Shown in pieces: positions 57,660 to 64,000 of a DNA stretch of 64,000 nt. Every line of letters begins with the position of its first letter. Positions within the stretch are counted from its first letter, which is position 1. The notes below the pieces were generated by a model that worked only from the letters and a program-made list of their open reading frames with translations, was not told where the DNA came from and did no database searches. This DNA comes from Nevskiales bacterium (GTDB taxonomy: Bacteria; Pseudomonadota; Gammaproteobacteria; Steroidobacterales; GCA-2729495): NCBI GenBank assembly GCA_011526045.1, contig WYBE01000069.1, forward strand, positions 92,175 to 156,174, written 5' to 3'. The translations under genes and the position numbers were made by a program.

Positions 57660-59185
57660 CAACCCTCTCCGCTGCGCATTTCGCGGAACCGGAGCAGTTC
57701 GGTCAGGCGATAGCCGGTGTATCGCCCAAGGAGCAGCGTGGCCGCGAGCGTCACCAGCAGGAGCTCAGGGAACACGAACACGAGGTGCTCGACGAGTTCC
57801 ACACCCATGACCACGTAACAGATCGCCGCCACCATCAGGCTGCCGAGTCCCTGCTTGGTGGCGTCGCCGGGCCCGCGTTCCTCCCAGACGATGGACATGC
57901 GTTCGATGGTCATGGTGAGGATCACCATGGGGAACAGCCCGACGGACAACCCCGTTTCAAAGCCCAGCTCATGACTGACCAGGCTGACGAACACCATCAG
58001 CAGAACGACGATGGTCAGCACCGCCGCAAGGCGTGGCACCAGCAGCAGGCGTAGCCGTTCCATGTAGAAGCGGATCGACAGGCCGATAGCGACCAGCACG
58101 GAAAACAACAGCACGCCCCAGAGCAGCTTGGTCTCGCGGAAGGCGAGCGCGATCAGCACCGGCATGAACGTCCCGAAAGTCTGCACGCCGATGATGTTGC
58201 GCAGGATGACGACCACGAGGGCCCCGATCGGCACTGCGAGCAACACCCCGTACACCGCCTGGCTCTCAATCGGCAGGGAGAACAGGGAGAACTCGCCGAT
58301 GCGGTCCTGGTGCGCTTCAGCCCGGCGTCGCGCCACCACGATCGGGTCTGCAGCGGTGCTCTGTATGGAGACCGCGACATCGAGGTCGCTGCCGCCGTCG
58401 AGTTGCACCAGCGGGTCCTCGCCACGCCACCACACCAGGAAATCGGGCGGCAGTCCCTCGTTGCCCGTCACCGGATCGAAGTAAAGCCAGCGCTCGCCAT
58501 CGTGGACTTCGAGCCAGGGAACGACATCGACATTGCGTTCGCGTGCGGTCATCTGCACGCCGCGCACCAGCCGCGAGGGGATGCGTGCAGCAGCCAGTAT
58601 TGTCATCGCGGTTCGGGCGCGATCAACGGAATCCGGCGCATCGCCGAGCAACAGCTCCACCTCCTGGTCGCCATTGGGCCTGGCCAGTTGCTGCAGCAAC
58701 TCGGCCGTGAATGAGGTGGGATCCGCCGAGCGGGCGCGCACCCGATCGACCACCGTCTCCATGGCGGTGTTGAACGGCTCCGCCAGCTTGGGAACCGGCG
58801 GAAACGGCGGCGTCGTGTCACTCTGCAGGCGTGTCGGATCCCGATAGACCACCGCCCGGTAATAGAGAGTCTGCGCTCCCTCCGCCTGGCGCACGGCCCA
58901 TTGCACCTGGCGGCCGCCGCTTACATAGGGCGTCGTGAAGCCGAAGCCGCGGGAGACGAAGTTCTCGGCCATGATCGAAAAACCCGGCGTGAGACCGGGG
59001 ATGAACAGGCTCGCTTTGACCGGCCCGCCGGCGGCTTTGAACGCCACCCGGGTCTCCACCGTCCAGGTCTGCGTTTCCACATGAGGCTGCAAGGGGAAAC
59101 CGAGGACCCGCAGCTTGTACGCGAAAATGCCCAGGCCCACGACAGCGAGCAGCAACGCAAAAATGGAAACCTTGTAATCTGACAC
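57659..59185 (-). CDS. 7TM-domain inactive transglutaminase-like protein
   Basis: 508 residues. N-terminal signal anchor (about 6-24), a periplasmic transglutaminase-fold region (about 30-290) in which the catalytic Cys is missing (ARIPSRLVRGVQM, VPWLEVHDGERWLYFDPVTG), then seven transmembrane helices (about 310-490). This is the known family of 7TM proteins with inactive transglutaminase domains, thought to bind a peptide in the periplasm. It starts with GTG and is translationally coupled to the ATP-grasp gene. Confidence 0.9.
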   Translation of the reverse strand: MSDYKVSIFALLLAVVGLGIFAYKLRVLGFPLQPHVETQTWTVETRVAFKAAGGPVKASLFIPGLTPGFSIMAENFVSRGFGFTTPYVSGGRQVQWAVRQAEGAQTLYYRAVVYRDPTRLQSDTTPPFPPVPKLAEPFNTAMETVVDRVRARSADPTSFTAELLQQLARPNGDQEVELLLGDAPDSVDRARTAMTILAAARIPSRLVRGVQMTARERNVDVVPWLEVHDGERWLYFDPVTGNEGLPPDFLVWWRGEDPLVQLDGGSDLDVAVSIQSTAADPIVVARRRAEAHQDRIGEFSLFSLPIESQAVYGVLLAVPIGALVVVILRNIIGVQTFGTFMPVLIALAFRETKLLWGVLLFSVLVAIGLSIRFYMERLRLLLVPRLAAVLTIVVLLMVFVSLVSHELGFETGLSVGLFPMVILTMTIERMSIVWEERGPGDATKQGLGSLMVAAICYVVMGVELVEHLVFVFPELLLVTLAATLLLGRYTGYRLTELLRFREMRSGEG

Positions 59186-59266
59186 GGGCCGCTGTCTGGT
59201 TGGTTCAATTGCTCTGCGTGCGCCAGTCTAGCCATTCGCCGGCGCCGCCGGGAGCGCTCGCCGCTG

Positions 59267-60583
59267 TCATGACCTGGCGCCCACCAGCGCCTCGATCTCC
59301 TCGGGCTTGCGCGGCAGCCCGCTCGTCAGCACCTCCGCGCCGTCCCGGGTCACGAGCACGTCGTCCTCCACGCGCACACCGATGCCTTGCCAGCGGCGGG
59401 CGACCCCCTTGCTGCCAGGCGCAATGTAGATGCCTGGCTCCACCGTAAGCGTCATCCCCGGCTCCAGGACGCGCCACTGGTCACCCACCTTGTAGTCACC
59501 AACGTCGTGCACGTCCATCCCGAGCCAGTGCCCCGTGCGGTGCATGAAGAATTGCCGATAGGCGCCGGAGCGAATGATGGAGGCGACCGTTCCCTCCAGC
59601 AAGCCCAGGCGACGAAGCCCGCGGGCGATGACCCGCACCGCTGCATCGTGCGGGTCGTTCCAGTGATTACCGGGACGAACCGCCTTGAGCGCCGCCCCAT
59701 GCGCTTCGAGCACGATGTCGTAGATCGCCCGCTGCGCCGGGCTGAACCGGGCATTGACCGGATAGGTCCGCGTCACATCCGACGCATAACAGTCGTACTC
59801 GCAGCCGGCATCAACCAGCAGCAGGTCGCCGCTTTGCATCTGCCGCCCATTGGCCGAGTAGTGCAGCACGCAGGAGTTCGGCCCTGAACCGACGATCGGC
59901 AGGTACGACGGACGCATGCCGTTGCGCCGGAATTCGTGGAGAAACTCCGCCTCGATTTCGTACTCGTACAGGCCCGGCCGGCAGCAAGCCATGGCCCGCA
60001 GATGGGCATTCACCGCGACGGCCGCGGCCCGCCGCATGCTCGCGATCTCGGCGCGGCTTTTGTACAGGCGAAGATCATGCAACAGGTGATCGAGCGCAAT
60101 GAACTCGTCTGGCGTGTGTGCGCCTGGGCTGCCACGGCTGCGCAGGGCGCTGACCCAGCCGATCAACCGGGTATCGAAGTCGGGATTGGCGCCCATGGTG
60201 TAGTAGACACGCTCGGCCTGCTCGATCAGTCCGGGCAGGATCTCGTCGACATCGGTCACGGGAAAGGCATCGTCTGCGCCATGATCCGCGACGGCCCGAT
60301 CCGGGCCGGCGCGCACGCCATCCCAGGTCTCGCGCGTGGGGTCCCGGTCCCGGCAGAAGAGAATGTATTCGCCCTTCGAGCGCGCCGGCGCCAGCACCGC
60401 GATGGCTTCCGGTTCAGCGAAACCGGTGATGTAGTAGAAGTCGCTGTCCTGCCGGTACGGATACTCGACGTCGCGGCTGCGCACGCGACTCGGCGCGGCC
60501 GGCAGGACGGCGATGCCGGCCCGGCCGATCATCTGCATGAGTTGTCGTCGCCGCTTGGCGAACTCGTCCAGGTTCACAGACAA
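59267..60583 (-). CDS. pepP: Xaa-Pro aminopeptidase PepP
   Basis: About 438 residues of an M24 metallopeptidase that removes N-terminal residues before proline. The dinuclear metal ligands are visible: VDAGCEYDCYASDVTRTYPV (two Asp), HRTGHWLGMDVHD (His), LTVEPGIYI (Glu) and GIGVRVEDDVLVT (Glu). The N-terminal EYPYRQDSDFYYITGFAEPEA is typical. Probable start TTG 60583 or GTG 60577, which gives the E. coli-like N-terminus; it lies just after the UPF0149 stop. The longer frame overlaps that gene. Confidence 0.93.
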   Translation of the reverse strand: MSVNLDEFAKRRRQLMQMIGRAGIAVLPAAPSRVRSRDVEYPYRQDSDFYYITGFAEPEAIAVLAPARSKGEYILFCRDRDPTRETWDGVRAGPDRAVADHGADDAFPVTDVDEILPGLIEQAERVYYTMGANPDFDTRLIGWVSALRSRGSPGAHTPDEFIALDHLLHDLRLYKSRAEIASMRRAAAVAVNAHLRAMACCRPGLYEYEIEAEFLHEFRRNGMRPSYLPIVGSGPNSCVLHYSANGRQMQSGDLLLVDAGCEYDCYASDVTRTYPVNARFSPAQRAIYDIVLEAHGAALKAVRPGNHWNDPHDAAVRVIARGLRRLGLLEGTVASIIRSGAYRQFFMHRTGHWLGMDVHDVGDYKVGDQWRVLEPGMTLTVEPGIYIAPGSKGVARRWQGIGVRVEDDVLVTRDGAEVLTSGLPRKPEEIEALVGARS

Positions 60584-60587
60584 GACG

Positions 60588-61169
60588 TCAGTGGACGCTC
60601 GCCGACGACAGATTCTCGCGCACCGTGTGCAGTTCCTCGAAGACCAGCTGGACACTCACGCGGACAAACTCCACCAGTTCCGTATAGGCCGTCTCGGCCT
60701 CGAGATCGGTCTCCTCATCGTCGAGCGTCACGCGCGCGATTTCGCCGAAGTCCGCCATCACCTCCTGGGTGATATCGCCGCCGAGCGCCTCCTGCGCGGA
60801 CCGGTGACCCGCCGCTTCGCCAAGCCCGTGCATGAAGCCTGCGCACCAGTCGGCCAGCCCGGCGGTGCGCAGCGACAACGGACGATCATCCGGTGGCAGA
60901 AGTGGCGAGAAGGACATGTCGCCCTGCGAAAGCGCATCGACGGTGACCAGCGCCAGGTCGCCGAGAACGCCAGCGTCGCCGCCGGCAGCCGGTGGTAAAC
61001 CCGCACCCGGGGAAGCCAGTCCCGCCACCCACACGCGACCTGCCTGCGCACCCAGGAAACACGCCAGCCCGCATAAACTGCCGTGCGCTTCGGGAGCGCC
61101 ACCGGCAGCGCCAATGCGACGGAGCACGCCGTCGACCATGTCGAAATTGGGTGGATTGCAGCTGTTCAT
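60588..61169 (-). CDS. UPF0149 family protein (YgfB-like)
   Basis: 193 residues. The pattern EAHGSLCGLACFLGA, ADWCAGFMHGLG and the acidic DDEETDLEAETAYTELVEFVRVSVQLVFEEL helix define UPF0149. The E. coli neighbour order (ygfB-pepP divergent from zapA) is kept here. In Pseudomonas YgfB affects beta-lactamase control, but a general role is not known. The ATG is at 61169. Confidence 0.92.
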   Translation of the reverse strand: MNSCNPPNFDMVDGVLRRIGAAGGAPEAHGSLCGLACFLGAQAGRVWVAGLASPGAGLPPAAGGDAGVLGDLALVTVDALSQGDMSFSPLLPPDDRPLSLRTAGLADWCAGFMHGLGEAAGHRSAQEALGGDITQEVMADFGEIARVTLDDEETDLEAETAYTELVEFVRVSVQLVFEELHTVRENLSSASVH

Positions 61170-61267
61170 CCGACCGACCGCAGGACCCGCCGCCCCCCGT
61201 ACTTTTCATAACCGGGCGGTGCGACCGGGAACGCCAGTATCCTAGCATCGCACGGCCTCTGCCGCAT

Positions 61268-61296
61268 TTGACCGTTGCGGGGCCCGGAACTATATT
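61268..61296 (+). promoter_or_regulatory. Promoter of the TIGR02449-type gene and zapA
   Basis: TTGACC (61268-61273), a 17-bp spacer and TATATT (61291-61296) form a strong sigma-70 promoter. The predicted start (61303-61304) coincides with the GTG start codon at 61304. Confidence 0.7.
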
Positions 61297-61303
61297 CCTT
61301 CCG

Positions 61304-61534
61304 GTGACTACCGCCACTGAAAAGTCTTTCGGCGACGAGCTCGAGCGCCTCGCCAAACGCCTTGATGACCTCGTCCTGACCTGCAATCAGCTCAAGGAAG
61401 AAAACCGCTCCTTGCGCCAGCGCCAGGATGCTCTTACTGCGGAGCGAGCGACGCTGCTGCAGAAGAATGAGCAGGTTCGGGCGCGGGTAGAGGCCATGAT
61501 CGGGCGACTGAAGGCGATGGAGCATGGCGCATGA
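61304..61534 (+). CDS. Small coiled-coil protein, TIGR02449 family
   Basis: 76 residues starting at GTG 61304. Heptad-rich ELERLAKRLDDLVLTCNQLKEENRSLRQRQ with further Leu spacing predicts one long coiled coil, like ZapB or SlyX. The family is usually found directly before zapA in gammaproteobacteria and may be a division-linked accessory. There is no ribosome site, and the promoter's predicted start falls on the start codon, so the mRNA is probably leaderless. Its TGA overlaps the zapA ATG by four bases. Confidence 0.82.
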   Translation: MTTATEKSFGDELERLAKRLDDLVLTCNQLKEENRSLRQRQDALTAERATLLQKNEQVRARVEAMIGRLKAMEHGA

Positions 61535-61842
61535 GCGAGTCGGCCAAAATCAGCATCCGGATTCTCGAGAAGGAATACCAGGTGGCCTGCCCTCCGGACG
61601 AGCGCGGCGCCCTGCTGGATTCCGCCGAGTTGCTGAATACCAAGATGAAGGAAATCCGTGACGTCGGCCGGGTGGTCGGCCTTGAACGCATCGCGGTAAT
61701 GGCCGCTCTCAACATGGCCAACGAACTGCTACGGTCCAGGGACCGGGGCGAAAATCTCGAGACCAGGGCCAAGGCAAAAGTTCGGGCCATGCGCGAACGG
61801 GTCGAGAGCGTCCTGCAGTCCGGCCGGCAAATGGAAATCTGA
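61531..61842 (+). CDS. zapA: Cell division protein ZapA
   Basis: 103 residues. SAKISIRILEKEYQVACPPDERGALLDSAELLNTKMKEIR is the ZapA globular head and the rest (MANELLRSRDRGENLETRAKAKV) forms the coiled coil. ZapA bundles FtsZ filaments at the septum. ATG 61531 overlaps the preceding stop (ATGA). The next feature downstream is the 6S RNA, as in E. coli. Confidence 0.94.
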   Translation: MSESAKISIRILEKEYQVACPPDERGALLDSAELLNTKMKEIRDVGRVVGLERIAVMAALNMANELLRSRDRGENLETRAKAKVRAMRERVESVLQSGRQMEI

Positions 61843-61897
61843 CGGCCCGGCGAACCGAAACGGCGCTATCGGTCTCATTTTTTCCGCCTCGTCGCCG

Positions 61898-61903
61898 TAT
61901 AAT
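61898..61903 (+). promoter_or_regulatory. 6S RNA promoter -10 element
   Basis: A perfect TATAAT sits 7 nt before the predicted 5' end of 6S RNA (61911). The -35 region is weak. Confidence 0.6.
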
Positions 61904-61910
61904 TCCTGAC

Positions 61911-62095
61911 GGCGCATCCTGCGGTGTTCGAGAAGAGCTGACTGCCTTCGACCCTTAAATGCACCTCAGGGATCTGGGCCTGTCGGCAGCTTTGTGCACG
62001 ACCGCCTCGCGCGGAATGCCTGCTCTGCTACGGTCGATCCCACCTTTCGCTCGGGTCCGAGAGCGACGGTTCGATACGGCACTGGCGGGAGCGCC
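61911..62095 (+). ncRNA. ssrS: 6S RNA (ssrS)
   Basis: An estimated 185-nt RNA lies between zapA and the 5-FTHF cyclo-ligase gene, the conserved ssrS position. The ends pair: GGCGC-A-TCCTGC (61911-61922) with GCGGGAGCGCC (62085-62095), 11 bp with one bulged A. Inside, TGCC/GGCA, CGA/TCG and GGGATC/GATCCC extend a rod, and the 3' strand of the central bubble carries the expected small hairpin TCGCTC/GAGCGA (62047-62066). 6S RNA mimics an open promoter and holds sigma-70 RNA polymerase in stationary phase. The primary sequence is not close to E. coli, so the call rests on locus, promoter, length and fold. Confidence 0.8.
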
Positions 62096-62137
62096 ATCCC
62101 GACCTCATCCGGCGCAATGCCTGACCAGGGCGTCCAC

Positions 62138-62707
62138 ATGATCCGCCTGCGTTCGGCAATGCGCCGCCAGCGCGCCGGGTTGACCCCGGCGCAGATCCAG
62201 GACGCCTCGGCGCGAATCGCACATCACCTCTGGAGCCTGACCGCGATCGCCCGTGCCGGCCGCATCGCCGGGTATGTTGCCGTCGGTGGCGAGGTCGACT
62301 GCGCCGCGTTCCTCGCCCAGGCAGCCGCCAGGGGGCGAAAGACTTATCTGCCGGTGATCCACGGGGAGACGCTGGTGTTCGCCCCGGCGCAGGCGCCCGA
62401 ACGGATGGTCAGCAACCGGTTCGGGATCCCCGAGCCCGGGCCGGACGCCGGCCCCTGTCTGCGTGGCCGGGATCTCGATGTGGTGCTCGCGCCACTGGTG
62501 GCCTACGACGATCATGGACACCGACTCGGCATGGGCGGCGGATTCTACGATCGCAGCTTCTCGTTCCTGCGCCACCGCGGGCGCTGGCGCCGGCCACTTC
62601 TTGTCGGGATTGCCTACCGATTCCAGCGCGTCGAGTCGATCGCTGTACACGACTGGGACGTTTCGTTGCACGCCGTAGTCAACGAATGCGGCGCCAGTTT
62701 TTTCTGA
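62138..62707 (+). CDS. 5-formyltetrahydrofolate cyclo-ligase
   Basis: 189 residues of the YgfA/MTHFS family, which converts 5-formyl-THF to 5,10-methenyl-THF. The N-terminal IRLRSAMRRQRAGLTPAQ, the ATP/substrate loop LGMGGGFYDRSFSFLR and LAPLVAYDDHGHRLG are conserved. ATG 62138 has AGGG 8 bases upstream, and longer frames run through the 6S RNA. It is possibly co-transcribed with 6S RNA as in E. coli. Confidence 0.94.
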   Translation: MIRLRSAMRRQRAGLTPAQIQDASARIAHHLWSLTAIARAGRIAGYVAVGGEVDCAAFLAQAAARGRKTYLPVIHGETLVFAPAQAPERMVSNRFGIPEPGPDAGPCLRGRDLDVVLAPLVAYDDHGHRLGMGGGFYDRSFSFLRHRGRWRRPLLVGIAYRFQRVESIAVHDWDVSLHAVVNECGASFF

Positions 62708-62857
62708 ACCTGACGCACCGCCGGAGCTTCCTGCCGGTGATGTCGATGCAGTCTCCTGCGCTCGGCTTGATCGAACGAGCGATGCCACCTCACGGGTGAC
62801 ACTCAATGACGGACGACTGAATCTGAGGAACAGGTCACTGACGATCAAACGAAAATT

Positions 62858-62886
62858 CTGGAATTTTCATTTCGGATGTATATACT
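62858..62886 (+). promoter_or_regulatory. Promoter of the lysine-rich mini-gene
   Basis: CTGGAA (62858-62863), 17-bp spacer and TATACT (62881-62886), within an AT-rich island (about 62815-62890) that contrasts with the GC-rich surroundings. The predicted start is near 62893, about 25 nt before the ATG. Confidence 0.5.
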
Positions 62887-62917
62887 CAACGGCGGTTACC
62901 CCGACACGGAGACCAAC

Positions 62918-62992
62918 ATGGCTAAGAAGACTGCTTCGAAGAAGAAGGCTACGAAGAAGAAGGCTAAGAAGAAGGCTAAGAAGAAGAAATAG
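62918..62992 (+). CDS. Lysine-rich mini-protein (24 residues)
   Basis: ATG 62918 to TAG 62990 encodes 24 residues, 15 of them Lys, the rest Ala, Thr, Ser and the initial Met, in AKKK-type repeats. GGAG lies 8 bases before the ATG, a promoter lies upstream, and two strong hairpins follow the stop, so the gene has every mark of being expressed. The composition resembles histone H1-like or AlgP-type tails, and the product may bind DNA, RNA or another polyanion. I recognise no named family. It is too short for ordinary gene finders. Confidence 0.72.
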   Translation: MAKKTASKKKATKKKAKKKAKKKK

Positions 62993-63008
62993 CTTTTGAG
63001 AGCTGAAA

Positions 63009-63034
63009 CGCGGGAACCGGCAACGGTTCCCGCG
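63009..63034 (+). terminator. Strong hairpin after the lysine-rich gene
   Basis: CGCGGGAACCG and CGGTTCCCGCG form a perfect 11-bp stem closed by a GCAA (GNRA) tetraloop, 17 bases after the stop. No T-tract follows, so it may be a stability or processing element and not a terminator itself. Confidence 0.6.
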
Positions 63035-63057
63035 GCTTCCCAAAGGGAAGTGATTCG

Positions 63058-63092
63058 AAGAATGTGCCCGCCTCTGGCGGGCATATTCTTTT
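63058..63092 (+). terminator. Intrinsic terminator after the lysine-rich gene
   Basis: A 15-bp stem (AAGAATGTGCCCGCC with GGCGGGCATATTCTT, one G-T pair, 3-nt loop) ends in a short T-run. It can act on the plus strand and its A-rich 5' flank allows weak function on the minus strand. Confidence 0.75.
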
Positions 63093-63152
63093 GTGGACCT
63101 GTCGATTCGACGCCCTCTCCTGCCGCGACGGCACCTGCCCGGTCAGCACCGC

Positions 63153-63158
63153 TATAAT
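63153..63158 (+). promoter_or_regulatory. rpiA promoter -10 element
   Basis: A perfect TATAAT 49 bp before the rpiA ATG, just after the preceding terminator. The -35 region is weak. Confidence 0.5.
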
Positions 63159-63206
63159 GGCCGCGGGGATCGGTTTATCGACCGCGCTGCTGTCACGGAG
63201 CTGCGC

Positions 63207-63869
63207 ATGGACCAGGCGGAAAAGAAGCGACAGGCGGCACGCGCCGCGGCCGCACTGATCGAACCGGGCATCCGGCTCGGGGTCGGCACGGGCTCTACTG
63301 TCGGATTCTTCATAGAAGAACTCGCGGGACTGCGGGACCGCATTACGCAGGTCGTCGCCAGCTCCTTGGATACCGAGACGCGGCTGCGGGCAGCCGGGAT
63401 CGAGGTCACGGAGCTGCCCCAGTCGGGTGACCTCGACCTGTACATCGATGGCGCGGACGAAGCCAACAAGCACTTCCACCTCGTCAAGGGCGGAGGCGGG
63501 GCACTGACCCGCGAGAAGGTGCTCGCGGCAGCCTCGCGCCGCTTCGTCTGCATGATCGACGACAGCAAGTGGGTTGCCGTGCTCGGCCGCTTCCCGCTGC
63601 CGGTGGAAGTCATCCCCATGGCCCAGGCCTATGTCGCACGGCAACTCGTGCGCTCACGGGGCCAGCCGATCCTGCGCAAGGGCTTTGTCACCGACAACGG
63701 CAACCTGATCCTCGATGTGCACAACCTCGTCATCACGAACCCGCTGGAGATGGAAGCGCGACTCAACCAGATTCCAGGCGTCGTCTCGGTCGGCATCTTT
63801 GCGCAACGACCGGCCGACGTGATTCTGATTGCTGAGAACACGGGCATCCGCCGGCTGGACCGGAAATAA
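63207..63869 (+). CDS. rpiA: Ribose-5-phosphate isomerase A
   Basis: 220 residues from ATG 63207 with GGAG 7 bases upstream. The conserved pieces GVGTGSTVGFFIEEL (phosphate loop), DLYIDGADEAN (catalytic Asp residues), HLVKGGGGALTREK (catalytic Glu and Lys) and LPVEVIPMA are all present. It interconverts ribose-5-phosphate and ribulose-5-phosphate. The frame upstream of the ATG crosses the promoter and is not used. Confidence 0.96.
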   Translation: MDQAEKKRQAARAAAALIEPGIRLGVGTGSTVGFFIEELAGLRDRITQVVASSLDTETRLRAAGIEVTELPQSGDLDLYIDGADEANKHFHLVKGGGGALTREKVLAAASRRFVCMIDDSKWVAVLGRFPLPVEVIPMAQAYVARQLVRSRGQPILRKGFVTDNGNLILDVHNLVITNPLEMEARLNQIPGVVSVGIFAQRPADVILIAENTGIRRLDRK

Positions 63870-64000
63870 AAAAGGTTCTTCGCCGATCTGCGGGGTCATC
63901 ATGCGGCGAAGGCTGCATAGGACTCCGCCCATCCCCGGGTCTCGCCGCCGGCTGGCCCTGCGGGTGCCCTCGCAGGCGTGCTCGCTGCGGAGTGCGCGCC
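63870..64000. other. Downstream of rpiA to window end
   Basis: An A-rich stretch follows the rpiA stop, then CTTCGCC (63878-63884) can pair with GGCGAAG (63905-63911) over a 20-nt loop. No gene can be supported in the last ~90 bases. Confidence 0.4.

Overview
The window is a GC-rich, gene-dense stretch of bacterial chromosome, almost certainly from a gammaproteobacterium. The evidence is the LPS core genes waaA and hldE, a macromolecular-synthesis operon (rpsU, yqeY-like, dnaG, rpoD), the pepP, UPF0149, zapA, 6S RNA, 5-FTHF cyclo-ligase block, and a split adenosylcobalamin-dependent ribonucleotide reductase (nrdJa/nrdJb) of the Pseudomonas kind. GTG and TTG starts are common. I see no prophage, CRISPR array, transposase or rRNA, so this reads as core chromosome with some lineage-specific genes. 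Genus cannot be named from the sequence.

Layout. 1-7.1 kb: a TolC-type protein (5' cut off), convergent with hldE-waaA, then nrdJa-nrdJb behind a promoter region with two NrdR-box palindromes. 7.5-18 kb: a DegQ-type protease, an NDUFA9-like NAD-binding protein, a lipoprotein aminopeptidase, cca, a Tat-type lytic transglycosylase, a MidA/NDUFAF7 methyltransferase, a pteridine reductase, folK-folB and tsaD. A dispersed palindromic repeat recurs between 8.9 and 13.9 kb. 18-22.6 kb: the rpsU operon. 22.6-29 kb: an FMN glutamate-synthase-like protein, an EEP-family protein, a RIO-like kinase with an ICMT-type methyltransferase, tRNA(CAU) and a NodI/NodJ-type ABC exporter. 29-38 kb: lon, small hypotheticals, typA, an MsbA-like exporter and an orphan DUF934 gene.

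38.3-41.7 kb holds a compact operon of a C39-like peptidase, an RLAN/RimK-type ATP-grasp ligase and a GCS2-type carboxylate-amine ligase, which looks like an unassigned peptide or amide pathway. A second ATP-grasp locus (56.7-59.2 kb) pairs a glutamate-ligase-like enzyme with a 7TM inactive transglutaminase. Between them lie NnrS, a beta-propeller protein, a GGDEF/EAL protein, DUF423, a giant double-HtrA protein whose best start codon is AUC, a PfkB kinase and a complete glycine cleavage operon (gcvT-H-PA-PB) under a tandem glycine riboswitch with terminator.

59-64 kb: pepP, UPF0149, a TIGR02449-type coiled-coil gene that looks leaderless, zapA, a well-supported 6S RNA, 5-FTHF cyclo-ligase, a 24-residue lysine-rich mini-protein gene with two strong 3' hairpins, and rpiA. 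Strongest leads: the amidoligase/peptidase operon, the lysine-rich mini-gene, the palindromic repeat family, the AUC start and the hairpin at the start of the rpsU leader.
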